Of a DNA stretch of 64,000 nt, positions 36,883 to 48,770 are shown in pieces (the first letter of the stretch is position 1; every line of letters starts with the position of its first letter). Source of the stretch: Hawksworthiomyces lignivorus (taxonomy: Eukaryota > Ascomycota > Sordariomycetes > Ophiostomatales > Ophiostomataceae). The stretch spans positions 1,240,001 through 1,304,000 of the forward strand of contig NTMA01000001.1 of the NCBI GenBank assembly GCA_002917075.1, written 5' to 3'. A model generated the notes under the pieces. The model was not told where the DNA came from, searched no databases, and worked only from the letters and a program-made list of their open reading frames with translations. Both the position numbers and the translations under genes were made by a program.

Positions 36883-39281
36883 TTATACTACTACGAACCC
36901 CCACCCGCCTCCGTTATCTGGCTCGAGCTCTTGAAATAGAACCTGCTTCTTTCGCACTGGTGCCGGCATGGGCACGCTGCCTCGGCGCCCGTAGTGATTC
37001 GCGTCGATGAGGTGCGTATGTTGCGTAGCTGATGCCGTAGATGAGAAGCTTTTGTCCACGCGCACACGATTGCATGCAAAGGCAACGAGGCCCATGGTGT
37101 TTGCTACCAAACCGGCCACCAGCGCTGCGCCGTAGGCAGCTAGTAGTGTTGGTGCGTGGAAGGCATAGCGTTCTACAGATTCGAAAATGGTGACGTTGTT
37201 GAGAACCAATGGGCTAGCACAAAGACTTATTAGCTATATATATTCGAACCAAATGGTATTCGTCTTGATACTCACCCGAGCAGATCGTCGTTCATTAGAC
37301 TAATGGTCAAGTTCGCTGATAGAGCTGGCAGTAGTATATCAAAGCTCTGACCGTTATCGGCAAACCAAATGTCGCGTAGGCGCTGTGGCGAATTTGGCTG
37401 CCAGGTGTCGTTGTCGAAGAGCCAATCCACAGCGAAGAAGCAATTGAGGTCGGCTGAACCAAGTAGGGGCGTATTTTCAATGTTGCTACTAATAATGTTG
37501 AAGGAGTATGACGGCGTACCATTTGTAGCATTCTGGACATACAGGCCCAGCGACCCCGATAACAAGGTCGTAAAACTCCACATGTACGCCGAGTATGACA
37601 GCATGCCGGGGACGCCGCTCTTGGTCGTGTCGGTGATCTCATCTGGGTATGGAACTGGAACATTGGCTGCTTGGCTGGAGGCGAGATCGGCATTGCTGTA
37701 GTCGATGATCATTTGACCGTTCATGTACGTTACATTGAGATTGTACGACGCATTATACAGTCGGCACACGCGGTACTCTGTGAGGGGGCACCGCGGAAAC
37801 GGCTCCATCGTCCAACCGGCGCTGCTGTTGTGTTTGAACGATAGCCAAAGCTCATTAGACGACCGGGCCGCGTCGACATCGCGCGTGTTGGCCTGGCCCC
37901 AGCGACCGGCGGCTGCAGCTGCGCTGCTTAAGTCAGGCACGTAGGCAAAGTAGCCGTTGTAGATTTCCGTGGTAGTAGTTCTGCTGTTACCAACAGCTGT
38001 GGCCGCCGAGGCAGCAGCAGCGTCAATGAGCGCTGCGACCGTACTGTTGGCCGTCTCGCATCCAACGTATGGACCGTAAAAGTTCACGGTGTATGTGGCA
38101 TTCACAGCTGATCCGGGTGTGCTGCTCATGGCCAAGATCTCACCCGTAGCTCCTGTCGCGACGGAAAGTCTGGTCAGAATCGTGCGCGGTCCGCCAAAGA
38201 CCATGGCGGTGGCATCGCTGCTGGCCATAGACGTGGATGTCGTGGTATCATCGTTATCGCCACCGTCGGCTGACGGATTATTAGCCGCACGTGAAACTTG
38301 GAAGTAACCGGATTGCGAGATATTGTCGTGACCCATGTCGAGACAGGGTACAGGCAAGATATGGGTAACCGCTTGCTGGCCTTGCATGACATAGAGCGTG
38401 CCGGGCGTGATCATGGTCGTTGGAATAGTCAAGAGACTGGTGGTGAGTACATACACAGAGAGTGAGAGAACGAAAAGGACAGCCTCTGAGGGGTAACGTA
38501 CGCCAGGACCACAGCCAAGACGAGTACGTCTGGTAGCACGCGGTACATATCGTGACTAAAGAGGAAGACGAACGATGACGATGCACTGTAAGCGGCATCG
38601 AGGCACTTAACCGTGACGGCACGGTGGCGCAGGCAGCGAAACAGCCACTGCGTCATAGCGACATCGACCGATACGACCAGCGACATTTGCACAACGTAGG
38701 GAATGAAATTGGCGATGCTGTGGCTTGTTAGATTTAGACTTGCTACAGCAATAGAATAAGAAAAATAGGAGAATAAAAAAAAAACAGCAATGATATGCTC
38801 ACAATCGTGTCTTTTGCTGGTCTACAAGGTTACCCACTACGCGGCCGGACACCATGGAAAGGAAAGCATAGTTGGCAGCCGCAGCCATCAGCGCCAGCAA
38901 AAAGGCACCGACCATAGCCCGGCGAGTCACAACGTGGAAGCCGCCATCCTCGCCCTTCCTCTGAGTCCGGCGGAGCCATGTGGGGCGGATCGTTGGCGGA
39001 CCTCGGGGGTCGTGCTTTTTATTAGCGTTATCGTCTATCGTAGCAAAATGCACAGAATGCTGGGGTGGAGACGACGTTGTCTTGGGTGTGCCGCTGTCTG
39101 CGGCAAGAGGGGCGGGGATTTTTTCAGTGTGTCGAGCGTGGGTGTTCTCTGAGCTTATGTTCTTTTGGGTTGGCTGTGTGCCTGGTGAGGTGCTGCTAAT
39201 ATCAAGACGACACCCAGGCGACGAATCCACTGTGGTGCCGAAAGGATCTGAAAACACTACAGACGGATTTGTGGAATCCAT
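36883..39281 (-). CDS. Large fungal membrane protein, 'formylmethionine deformylase-like', 4 exons
   Basis: Exons 39281-38803, 38738-38502, 38436-37276 and 37213-36883 join in phase to 735 residues. The first about 120 residues are hydrophilic and Ser/Thr/Pro-rich. A membrane segment follows (RAMVGAFLLALMAAAANYAFL), then two more across the exon 2 region, a long probably extracellular domain with many N-glycosylation sequons (about 260-600), and a C-terminal membrane segment near 640. A cytosolic tail with basic residues ends the protein. Filamentous ascomycetes have families of such proteins, often labelled formylmethionine deformylase-like. I see no HExxH motif or other peptide-deformylase feature, so that name is probably uninformative. 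Function unknown. The gene is GC-richer than its flanks. Confidence 0.8.
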
Positions 39282-40100
39282 AGCAACGAGGTAGATAGCA
39301 AATGTATACACATATATATATAGATTTATATAGTTTATTGATTTCTACGTACACCATAAAGTTCTTTCATATTTTTCTATCGCTCATTTTTGTCTGAGGA
39401 GCGAATGTCCCGAATTTGTACTCAACTTGAGAATTCAGCCCCATCCCTTTTCGTTCTTGTCTCCCTGCACTGTTCTGGAAACAGCTCTGCTGTCTTCACT
39501 TTGGCGCCCAAAAGATACAAACTTACGAAGAATACGAGAGAAGACAGAGCGCTGCTATTGGACGTATGATAATGGGCGCCCTTTATCGTACGTCGAAGTC
39601 CCCTGTAACAATGTCAAGTCATAAATTTTGAACGAATCATTGCCGCTTAGCTTTCGAGGGGCGTCAATTTCTAGGCACATAGGCAGCCGCTAAACGTAAA
39701 ATAGGTAGCGTAAGGCTGTGTAGCTTGGAGTATGCTCGGTGAGACGGTTTTGGTCAAATTAAAAATAAAAATTTATGATACACCCCGCTCTTCTATCTAG
39801 GTACTTTATTCGTTAAATTAACAATTTTCTGTAGATAACAAAGCGAAAGAGTTTGAATTTGGAGGACATTTATCCGGCGAAGTAGTAATGTTTGAAGTCT
39901 ACTGGGAAAGCATAAAGATAATGAGGCTGTCGAAAACGAGGCCCCCGGAGCTTTCAGGCTGAGGCAGCAAAGTTAGCCCCCATTTCCTAAACACAAAGCC
40001 CACCAAATAGTACTAGATATATAAAAACCCTGTTGAGGAGTAATTATATAATACCATGCCTGTAGGTTGATACCGTATGCCTACCACTTGGATACCCGTG

Positions 40101-40184
40101 GCTCTACACTGTATATAGCACTACATAGAGAGGGCTCCTCGCCTTGACTCCCTCTGGGATATCCCTTTTGGCCTCTTCTAATAT
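40101..40184 (-). repeat. Dispersed repeat A, copy 3 (LTR-like), inverted
   Basis: On the minus strand it reads attagaagaggccaaaaggg, then a gagggagtcaagg block, gaggagccctctctat, and gtgctatatacagt. It matches the plus-strand copies at 24303 and 18332. The three copies differ by substitutions and small gaps, so they are not recent. Confidence 0.6.
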
Positions 40185-40889
40185 ATGGCTCTACGGTGAT
40201 CTGGCTGTAATAGTAACAAGTGCGATAAGTATAGTAGCAAGCGGCAGCGACAACACAACAGCAAGCATAGTCACGGCGGGTCTTGGCAGATAGTGGTGAT
40301 GGCCGGCTTAGTTGGCGCGGGTTACCTTTTGGCCGTATAGATGTGAAAACGCAAGACTGTTTAAGAAGGTTATAGCACGGCAGACATATCAGCGATTAAT
40401 ATTCTTGGCAATTTCACCAGCTTAGCTTAAAACTCTCAGTTAATTTATGTTTATCCATACCATAAATTCGGGTGAAATTTGATGCAGCATTGCGAAATTA
40501 TAAGCCGAAATGGGGAGGCTCTGCTCTAGTCCTCTTTAGCAGGTGTGCATTAATCCCAGGTCTGAAACAAGAGCCAGTTTGTGATTGGAACTTCATGGCT
40601 AGAAGCACCCAAGGTCAGTATTGTATTGGTTAAGTAGGTTAAAAAAAGAACTTTCCGCTGTACGATTCGATTTCATTTAACCTACTAGCGAGAAAACCTG
40701 AATGTAGAGTAATATCCACATGTAGCTAACTAATGGGCAAACATTCCACCAACGGCTTCAAATAACGAAGCAGCGATGTAAAAAATATTGATTGTCACAG
40801 CCAAATCGCCCTATCTGTATGTGGAAGAAAATATGAGATCTAAAATTTTAAGCTCTAGATCAATTCTATGCATAAATCTTAATGCCAAC

Positions 40890-41105
40890 CTAAAGACGCA
40901 CTATCTCGGGAGGAAGATCTTCTTCGGTGATGTCTAATACCGCCTTCACTGCAGCGTAGCTGGCATACATGATCATAAGACCCATGCGCATCATGATAAA
41001 TTTTACGTTAGACTTTTTAAGAATGAGATTACTTTGTAACTCGCTACATATCTCATGAACCAGGGAACGTGTCTTGCCACGACCAAAAAAACCAAAGACA
41101 CCCAC
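40890..41105 (-). pseudogene. P-loop-containing coding fragment, unrecognised
   Basis: A 71-codon frame begins GVFGFFGRGKTRSLVHEI, which fits the Walker A pattern G-x4-G-K-T followed by a helix. It ends in EDLPPEIVRL before a stop at 40890. I see no Walker B or other domain in frame, and the family is not recognised. On its 5' side the frame runs directly into repeats D and B (41118 onward), so it may be the tail of a gene cut by, or carried with, a mobile element. It could also be chance. Confidence 0.3.
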
Positions 41106-41117
41106 CTGCGTATATAC

Positions 41118-41149
41118 TGAGTCGTAGCGATGGGACCCCCTGCGCAGTG
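41118..41149 (+). repeat. Dispersed repeat D, copy 2
   Basis: Near-identical to 18267-18299, differing at a few positions (tgagtcgtag...gaccccctgcgcagtg). It abuts repeat B copy 2. Confidence 0.6.
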
Positions 41150-41150
41150 A

Positions 41151-41610
41151 CGAAGAGGTGGAGGATTTTGCTCTCTGGAGCTATTCTGCCATCTCTCACC
41201 GCCCTGGGGCATACAAAAGGGGGTGCAGACTTTTTGCTCCTTTCACGAAATAGATTAGGCAGGCACCTAAATACAGATTTTCTGAACATATACGGCTTCC
41301 GATCAGAGTTAGGGCTATTTGTGAGAACAAAAACGAAGTTAATTGGTTGCGAATTGGTCGAGATTTAAAAAGGCCCCTGGCCGGAGGCCAGAGGCCGACC
41401 CGGCCCTAAGGTTACTGCAGTCACAACACATAACTTAGTCAACCTCGCAGCAAGGGAGACGATTTCTTGCACTCCTTGGAGCATGAAGGTTAAGCACCTC
41501 TCTGGTCAGCCTCTACAAGGCTGCGCAGGGAGTTCAGCTGTGTCGTGGAAGTCTTGGTAGTTAGGTAGAGTCGAGGGGTCAGCCCGCCTCGCTCTCAATA
41601 CAAGAGGAAA
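41151..41610 (+). repeat. Dispersed repeat B, copy 2
   Basis: Second copy of the element at 26806-27240, matching in the same order: gtggagga, gagctattctgcc, ctcaccgc and catacaaaag, aaaaggcc, gaggccgacccggcc, and the tail gggtcagccc near 41575. It is interrupted by stops in the reading frame shared with copy 1, so it is non-functional as it stands. Confidence 0.6.
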
Positions 41611-42707
41611 ATATTGCTAAACCGATGTCTCATTGGTGATCTGCCATGCTGGTAGCTGCTTCCATGTTGAGAGTCTTGGCATTTACGGGATTAGTACAAT
41701 CCAGGAATGAACATAAAGACAACAATACCGTTGTCTAAAGGATCCTGTGAAAGGTTCAGTATCCGACGGGTTACTCAGTAGGGACTATCGTGTCCCTACC
41801 CTGTGTCTGGTATGCAGCACTCCGTGGGGCCAGCCTCTGCTCCTCTTGGGTGGTAGAACCTCCGTGCTCGGAAGAGGCAATGAATAGATCACACTCCGCT
41901 TCTCAACATCTTCCGTCCGTAGCAAGTCTGGGTTTGTTATTGAGACGGTGGTTGTCTCTCTCCGTTATTATGCATTTTTCTACAATAGTATCAATTGCGG
42001 CTAGGAAGATGTCTAATCCTGATTTATATTTATTATTGCATGGAGTTATATGGAATAGGAGACATGGCAGACGGAATAAATTTATAGCCGTAAAGAAATA
42101 TAAGCGGCGATACTTTCGGCGGAACAGCAAACATTGAATGCTACCGTCTTATACCTTTCACCAGGCAATATTCCAGAACAGCGCTGAAAATCGACCCCAC
42201 CGTACTTCACTATGTAACTCTAGCACGCCGGTTATTTCATGGCGATGATCTCTTTTCGCATACGAAAAATCCTAATCTGGCATTCTCTGTTTTTGAAGAC
42301 ACGTCTAAAGTTATTGAAATATGTGCATACCATAGGTTTCCTTGTCTTTAATATTAGTACAAGAGATTCATGTGCTCGCTGGCCGACCTAAAGTAGCAAG
42401 AATAGCTGCCTTTTTTGAGTATTGGCATGTGCACCGGCATCGGCCAGCCGTTGCTAGAACCAAGCGGGTCTTCCCCGCAGAATCCCACAGCCTCCAAGAG
42501 AGAAGGGACTAATAACTGGGGCTTGTAAAGACTCCGTACTATTGCCGTGTGAAGAGTTCTCGCAGTAATTGGACGACTGACGAAACGACCTACGACTATT
42601 TAAGGGTCTCTCTACATGGGAGATGGTTTCTACAGCTTTACCCTCTCACATAGAAGTCAATATACAAATACTGACTCTTATAATCACCCTCCGTGCTTCT
42701 GCTAGAA

Positions 42708-44323
42708 ATGGCTGATACCCCTTCTATCAAAACATCGCAAGTAGCCGAGCCACGATGGATGGAAGATCCTGAGAATGGCAAACCTAAAGAGGTATTGAAG
42801 GAACCTTATATCTAATTTTCTCGTGTTTCTTGATACATTGAACTTATTCGTCATAGGCAATAGAAATCGACAATATTGGGCGGACATCCATCCAATCCAG
42901 GATTTCTAAGGCGGAGAGGCAGCTGAGGTGGAAGCAAGATATTCGAATTGTTCCGCTCTCTGCATCTATATATTTTCTTTGCTCCCTCGATCGCTCTAAT
43001 ATTGGAAATGCGAAGATAATGAATAGTGCGACAAAAAATGATCTTCTTTCCGAGACTGGCATGACAAATTACGATTACACAATAGCCTTGATGATATTTC
43101 TTGTGGCTTACGGGATCTTCGAAGCACCTTCAAATATACTACTAAAAAAGTTTCGACCTTCAAGATGGATTGCGTTCCTTATGTTAGCCTGGGGCGCTCT
43201 GTGTATGGGTTTAGGCGGAGCACATAATTACGCTACGGTGACAGTCCTCCGATTTCTGCTCGGTGTTTTCGAGGCTGGCTTGTTTCCTGGCCTTGTCTAC
43301 TACCTGACATTTTGGTACAAGACCGATGAGAGGAGTATCCGCATTGCATTTATCCTTGCTAGTGCGACATTGGCCGGTGCATTCGGTGGCGCCATTGCCT
43401 ACGGCGTTGGCCACATGAATCAGGTGCATGGTCTGTCAGCATGGCGCTGGTTATTCATCATCGAAGGAGCTCCTTCATGCGCCTCAGCCATTTTAGTTTA
43501 CTTGATATTACCAGACTTTCCAGAATTAGCCCAATGGCTAACAGAAGACGAGAAAGCACTTGCTGCTGAGCGACTTAAAACTGAAGGAAGCAAAGGACAT
43601 CATAAATCGATGACATGGGCTGATGCAAAAACTACTCTGCTTGAGTGGCGACTTTATGCCCACTATATCGTTTACTTTGGCATCTCAACACCATTTAGTT
43701 CCTTGTCTCTCTTCACACCCTCTCTGACCGCTGGCTTAGGATATGAAGATCTGAGAGCTCAGCTAATGACTGTTCCACCTTATGCAGTTGCATACGGTAA
43801 GTTTATCCCTACTCTAATATGAAAAAATAACTCAATTCTAATGGAGGTGGATCAAGTTGTACAAATATTGACGTCCTGGTCTGCGGATCACTTTAACGCA
43901 CGTGGATATCATTCTGCAGCACTCGCTACTGTCGGCGCCATCGGATTCGTTGCCTCGGCTGCGCTCCCTGCTGATGCGTACCGTTCCCGTTACGGTTGCC
44001 TTATAGTTGCCGCGTCGGGAGCTTTTGCGTGCATACCCCCCCTTCTCGGGTGGCTGTCCTCTACCATATTCACTACCGCATCAATTGGCCTGGCTCTGGC
44101 GCTCAATATTGGACTTGGTGGAGCACCAGGGCAGATTGTCGGCGTCTATATCTACAAGTCAACAGAAGCTACGAAAGGATACCCGACTGGACATTGGACA
44201 AATGCTGCCTTATTATTTATGGTGGCAGTTGGATCGTTATGCTTGAGAGTGTATTATGGATGGAGGAATAAGAAGTTGCTGCAGGAAAGCGATCATGATC
44301 ATGTCAGATTGTTCAAATACTAG
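42708..44323 (+). CDS. MFS transporter, anion:cation symporter (Dal5/Tna1-like), 3 exons
   Basis: Plasma-membrane proton symporter for organic anions such as allantoate, nicotinate or similar acids (family knowledge; substrate unknown). Exons 42708-42791, 42857-43796 and 43857-44323 give 496 residues, the usual length, with phases kept. Visible hallmarks: RWKQDIRIVPLSASIYFLCSLDRSNIGNAK at TM1, RFLLGVFEAGLFPGLVYYLTFWY around TM4, and WRWLFIIEGAPS near TM6. VVQILTSWSADHF, restored by the second splice, lies between TM8 and TM9. The second acceptor is AAG rather than CAG/TAG. It is intact although the next five genes to the right are all broken. A Tna1-like nicotinate or nicotinamide-riboside role would suit the neighbouring ribosyl-salvage relics, but this is inference. 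Confidence 0.9.
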
Positions 44324-45173
44324 ATGCAAAAGTTACCCTATGGCTTCGATATCGCAGCTTTGGTCAAATCGCATAATTTTTGTCTTCAATCACTTAAATA
44401 AGTCTAATACAAAGGGTATGCTGAAGCAAGGGTCATTTTCACCAGCATTGACCTACAAAGAGCCATCTCACATACACAGCCTGCAGATTTAGGCGTGACC
44501 GCGCGCATCGATCATTTGGATTCCAGCTTCTTGGGCAAATGTAGACCCAGTAGAGGTATACCTATGTAATAGGAAACTGCAAGAGGTTCATGGCAAGCTG
44601 TTATAAGCTATCAGACCCTGGTATAGCAAAGAATATTTTCATCTTTATCAAAACTCCGAGCATGAAATTATTATGTTGTTTTTCATTTGCTATTTAACGT
44701 TAAACGTTGAGGTCGGGAAATAAGGAGCATTAAATCGACACTAATTCTTGGCAGTCAACCACGGCAGTCGTCCACGGCAGTTCTACCACTCGTCGAGACA
44801 AATGTTACGATCTACATAGACTTTGAAGAGATTAGCCAGTTGTGGCCTCCAAGGTGGATCCTAGAGAGTGCAGACAGGGTACTTCTGAGATGTTAGCACT
44901 AGTGTAATGCCATCGGCTGGACCTTACATCCGATTATCCTTCAATTACAACAATAGATCCTGACTTGACACCAGTCTCTCGCTTAAATTACTGCTGGTCC
45001 TTGACCCCGCTCTGCGCGAAGCCACTTTCTCATAGGCGATTGTTAAAGCTTTAAGTTGATAGGTCTTTTTACATTCTCCGTATCTCTCGTTGGACTGAAG
45101 TGTATAACAGCTTATAAGTTTAGTAAAATATACAATACTCGCATAGAATTCAATATCAAGATCGACTTCATTA
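44324..45173. other. Spacer
   Basis: About 850 bases of AT-rich DNA between the MFS gene and the broken regulator. No gene or repeat is recognised. Confidence 0.55.
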
Positions 45174-47025
45174 ATGCCCATTCGCAGAGACACACCTGCT
45201 CACAAGAAGCGCGTCCGTACAGGCTGCACAGTCTGTCGCAAGAGGCGGCGCAAATGTAGGTAGTCGAACCAAACTACTATGCACTGCGGGCCATATGCCT
45301 ACTCGGTATACCATACGTCGAAGATTTGGTCAAGCCAAACTAACGGGCAACGCAATACCAGGCGACGAGAAAAAGCCAAGCTGTAGCAGTTGCGACGAGA
45401 GAGGCGCACTGTGTCAATATCCCAGTTTGAGCACCACGTCAGCTCCTCTTTGCGAGTCTCTCAGCTTAGACACATCTCGCCCTCCTACAACTCTCTATAG
45501 TTCTATTAGAATAAGCCATGCTTCTCATCAGCTGCTGTAGATATCTTCGTCATGGCTTTGGAGGAACTAATCGACTGACCCGGACCCAATCTTCTCTCGA
45601 CAGTTTGCTGAAGATACTCGCTCACAGACGAATGGATCTACAGCCCGAGAGGGTGTCATTAACGAGACACAAACTCTTCTTCCGTGGACAAACGTTGTTG
45701 CACGCGCACCTACAATTGAGAGCCTGCGCAAGCTTCATAGCTTGTCTCCACATACGCCTATCGAAGGCCATTCAGCTTCGACAGAGACCACTTGGCACAA
45801 CTATTTTTCGTTGATCCATGAGTCTTCAGCCAAGAGGGAGGCTTCTGTTCTTCTCCACTTTCGCTATAATATAGTTCCGTGGATTGATATAAATGTACCT
45901 GGGTCTCAGTTCGGTACAGATATTATGCGCCTAGCGCAAAGCAACACTGCCATCTATCTGGCTATACTTACCACCACGTCTGCCCAATTAGAACGCATTA
46001 ATAAAATGAGAGTAGATGATCAAATACAATCAGATTCTTTCCGCCAACAAGCGGAAAGTCATCTCTCCTCGACAGAAAGCTGGGCCAGAAACATCTGCCA
46101 GCATCTATTTACCATAGGAAAGTATTTCCGCTCCTCGCCTTCTGAGTGGAGCAGGATATATACTTGCCTCAGAGATAATTACACTGAAGATTCTCTTGGA
46201 TACTTGGAAGGACCTGTCCGAGTTTTGGCAAGACTGGAGCTTAGAGTCGGTACGATACGCCTTACTGTAGTGTAAGCTGCAATTGCTAATGTAACCTTAA
46301 TCATAGAGTTGGCCGCATCTTTACTTGAAAATCGATCACCAACGACGAGGCAATCATTCCATGCAGGCGGGGCCTCTGAAGGCATCACTGGGCACAATAC
46401 GACCTTGGCGGTTTATGATACAACCCTATGCCACTTCTCAGAGTGTCTTTTTCTTATAAAGAGCAATTCTGATACTATTAACAACTTAGAAGATTCGGAA
46501 TTGGCTTTATTACCCGCAGAATATTCACAATTTGTCTCAAGATGGCAATCGTAGTGGATGAAATGCGAGCAGTGGTACAACGCTAGGCCATTAACAATGC
46601 ACCCGGTATTGGATATGAGCACCTTGGAATCAGACCACATGAAGGCAAATGGCTCTTCGTTCCCGGTGCAGATATATACAAGCTCGGTTGCACTTCAAGC
46701 TAATGTTATCTATCATATTATCTCACGGCTCTTATTGTCTTGCAGGCCACGCCTCTTGCAAATGCCCCGGCAACGACGCTGGCTTACGTCGGCAACATGG
46801 CATGCGCAACTACTAGCCGGCATAGCGACAACAAACAATTTTGCAGAGCAGTGGGATCCAATATTGATTGCTGGACTTCTCTATGTAGCCAAAGACATGA
46901 CGCACCTATCACGGCAGGAGGCATTGCTGTCTTGCTTCCGAAAGATTAAGGCTGCAACAGGACTTGACTGTGAGACAGAAATTGCAGTAGTTCAAGAAAA
47001 TTGGAATGTTCACAATAGTGCCTAA
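45174..47025 (+). pseudogene. Broken Zn2Cys6 transcription factor
   Basis: Exon 45174-45255 plus continuation at 45362 (intron 45256-45361) build a perfect C-x2-C-x6-C-x6-C-x2-C-x6-C cluster, with basic RTGCTVCRKRRRKC before the splice. The middle homology region is readable: WHNYFSLIHESSAKREASVLLHFRYNI, then LARLELRVELAASLL across an intron at 46250-46306, and WDPILIAGLLYVAKDMTH near the end. Two problems exist. (1) The best intron by signals, about 45535-45600 (donor gtagat, acceptor ctcgacag), joins exon 2 to the wrong frame, so a one-base change is likely nearby. (2) A TAG at 46552-46554 interrupts SRWQS*WMKCEQWYNARP, where relatives keep reading. It was probably the regulator of the decayed cluster to its right. 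Confidence 0.8.
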
Positions 47026-47178
47026 TTTAGAACACAAAGCACACGCGTCATCTTACTATGGATATAAGTCAAGTTAGGGAAGTATATGATTGCTCAAGTA
47101 GTGATTATGTGGCATGGGCCAGTGTTAACATCATCTATAAGCTAATATATGTCTATGATTTGAAAGATAGTACGAGCG

Positions 47179-48150
47179 CTAAAGCAGTTTGTCTCTCCAA
47201 GGTATCGATCTTTGTGCTCCTTTGCGAGATACGGTTATGGACGAAGCTTGATTGGCAGTTCTAACGGCGCTCTCAATATCAATTGCTTCATTAGGCCTTG
47301 TCACAACTACAGAGAGAGCATAAGACCCAACGAAAGTGTCACCAGCAGCCGTCGTATCTACAACATTAGTCTTAACAGCTGGGACAAAAGCACATTTACC
47401 TGCTGCAGTAGCATAATAGACCCCTCTCCCACCAAGAGTTATGACAATATTCGCAACACCTTGTTGAATGAAGTGTGCCCCAACCTGCTGTAGTCGATCT
47501 AGTCTAATGAGATCGCCTTCTGGACACCCAGAAAGAAAAACTACCTCTATCTCGTTGACTGCTAAATGAGCCAACCCTTTATATGCTTCAGTTCGCAGAG
47601 GCTGAGCTGGAGCAGGATTAAACAAGACTGGAATACTGACTGCTTTGGCCTTCTCCATGGTCTCTGGAACAGCTTCTAACGGGATCTCAAGCTGTGTGAC
47701 CACAAGATTCGGCCTAATATCTAGAGCTTTTTGGAGTTGCATAGATAAGATGAAGTAGTTGGCACCAGGCACGTACACAATACGATTCTAGCCGGACTGT
47801 TTATCCACAGTAACCATAGCGAGTCCCGTCTGATCTTTTGTCTCGTTGCCATGGTGTATTGATACGAATTCAGTGTTAATACCGTACGATCTAATGCTTT
47901 TGAGAACAAAATCCTCATAGGCATCTGAACCAACGGCGCCAATAATATAAATGTCTGCTACTGCGCTGAGAAGGTCTGACACCCGCGATAATCTTGCGCA
48001 GGCAGCTGCTTGATTGGCACCCTTGCCACCGGGAGATATCATAAAATGCTCAGCCACGATGGTTTCCCCTGGAAGAGGATGACGAGCCACATAGGAAACA
48101 GTATCCGTGTTCAGAGAGCCCAGAACGACGATTTTGGGCCTACTTTTGGA
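47179..48150 (-). pseudogene. Ribokinase (pfkB family) with internal stop
   Basis: Sugar kinase that would phosphorylate D-ribose at O5. On the minus strand the frame reads KIVVLGSLNTDTVSYVARHP from about 48141. It then carries the substrate motif PGGKGANQAAA and an in-frame TAG at 47788-47790 in VDKQSG*NRIVYVPGAN, where ribokinases have Gln, Glu or Asp. It continues with FNPAPAQPL, FLSGCPEGDL and the catalytic DTTAAGDTFVGSY anion-hole region. The C-terminus is complete (ends at 47179). No ATG lies at the expected place just before KIVVLG, so the start is either lost or in an upstream exon I could not find. Everything else aligns over the full normal length of about 310-320 residues. It is tail-to-tail with the regulator and divergent from the glycohydrolase. 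Confidence 0.85.
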
Positions 48151-48770
48151 CTTTGGGAGACAGAAGTGGGATCAACGGTGGAAACAAGGAATAAGGTGCG
48201 AATGGAATTTTCATTTTCGAAAGATACAGTGTGGACTTATTAGTACAAAAATACAGAATCTCGAATAATTATTCTCCACGGTTTGCTAGTTACAAGATAT
48301 ATACAGTAATTCCTGTAATTCGATGTGGCCGTGAAAGAAACAGTCCATTCTCACAACCACACCTCGCTGGATTACACGGAAACAACTTATGGCAGAAAAT
48401 CCAGACATTGTTCCCATGACATCTCCGTACCGAATACAACACACTACCGAACTGTAAACGAGGTCGTAGCCTACGCACTTCCGGAATAGTCTTAGCTGTA
48501 CTTTTATAGCAGGTTCTTAGCTTGGCTCGTAAAGTTGGGGATCACTCTCCATGCTGGACCCCCTTTTGTTTGTCTGCTCTCATCGCTAAGACAACAAACG
48601 GTAATACATGCAACGCTAGGAGCGATTAATTAATTTTTTATTGCTTGAGCGCCCGCTTATAATTTCGTCGGGTTCTCTGCACATTTTTGATGTACGCTTT
48701 CAACTTTTTCATTGATTGAGGCTCCTCAATCAAATTTTCATACAGATCTACAACAGTTATCGCTGTCAGA
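48151..48770. promoter_or_regulatory. Divergent spacer, ribokinase/glycohydrolase
   Basis: About 620 bases between the divergent ribokinase and ADP-ribosylglycohydrolase relics, presumably the former shared promoter region. No binding site or small gene could be supported. Confidence 0.4.

Larger units (their letters stand above)
39282..42707. other. Spacer with clustered repeat relics
   Basis: About 3.4 kb with no intact gene. It holds repeat A copy 3 (40101-40184, minus), a P-loop-bearing coding fragment (40890-41105, minus), repeat D copy 2 (41118-41149) and repeat B copy 2 (41151-41610). The frame at 41790-42137 has no family match. Confidence 0.6.

Noticed and set aside
41420..41560. 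Possible 5S rRNA-like segment (a gttaagcacc string)
   Set aside because: Only a short string resembles the 5S internal region. The flanking stems and the rest of a fungal 5S gene are not present, and the segment lies inside repeat B copy 2.
41790..42137. 115-codon frame after repeat B
   Set aside because: No family match, and the C-terminal half is lysine/arginine-rich AT-driven sequence.
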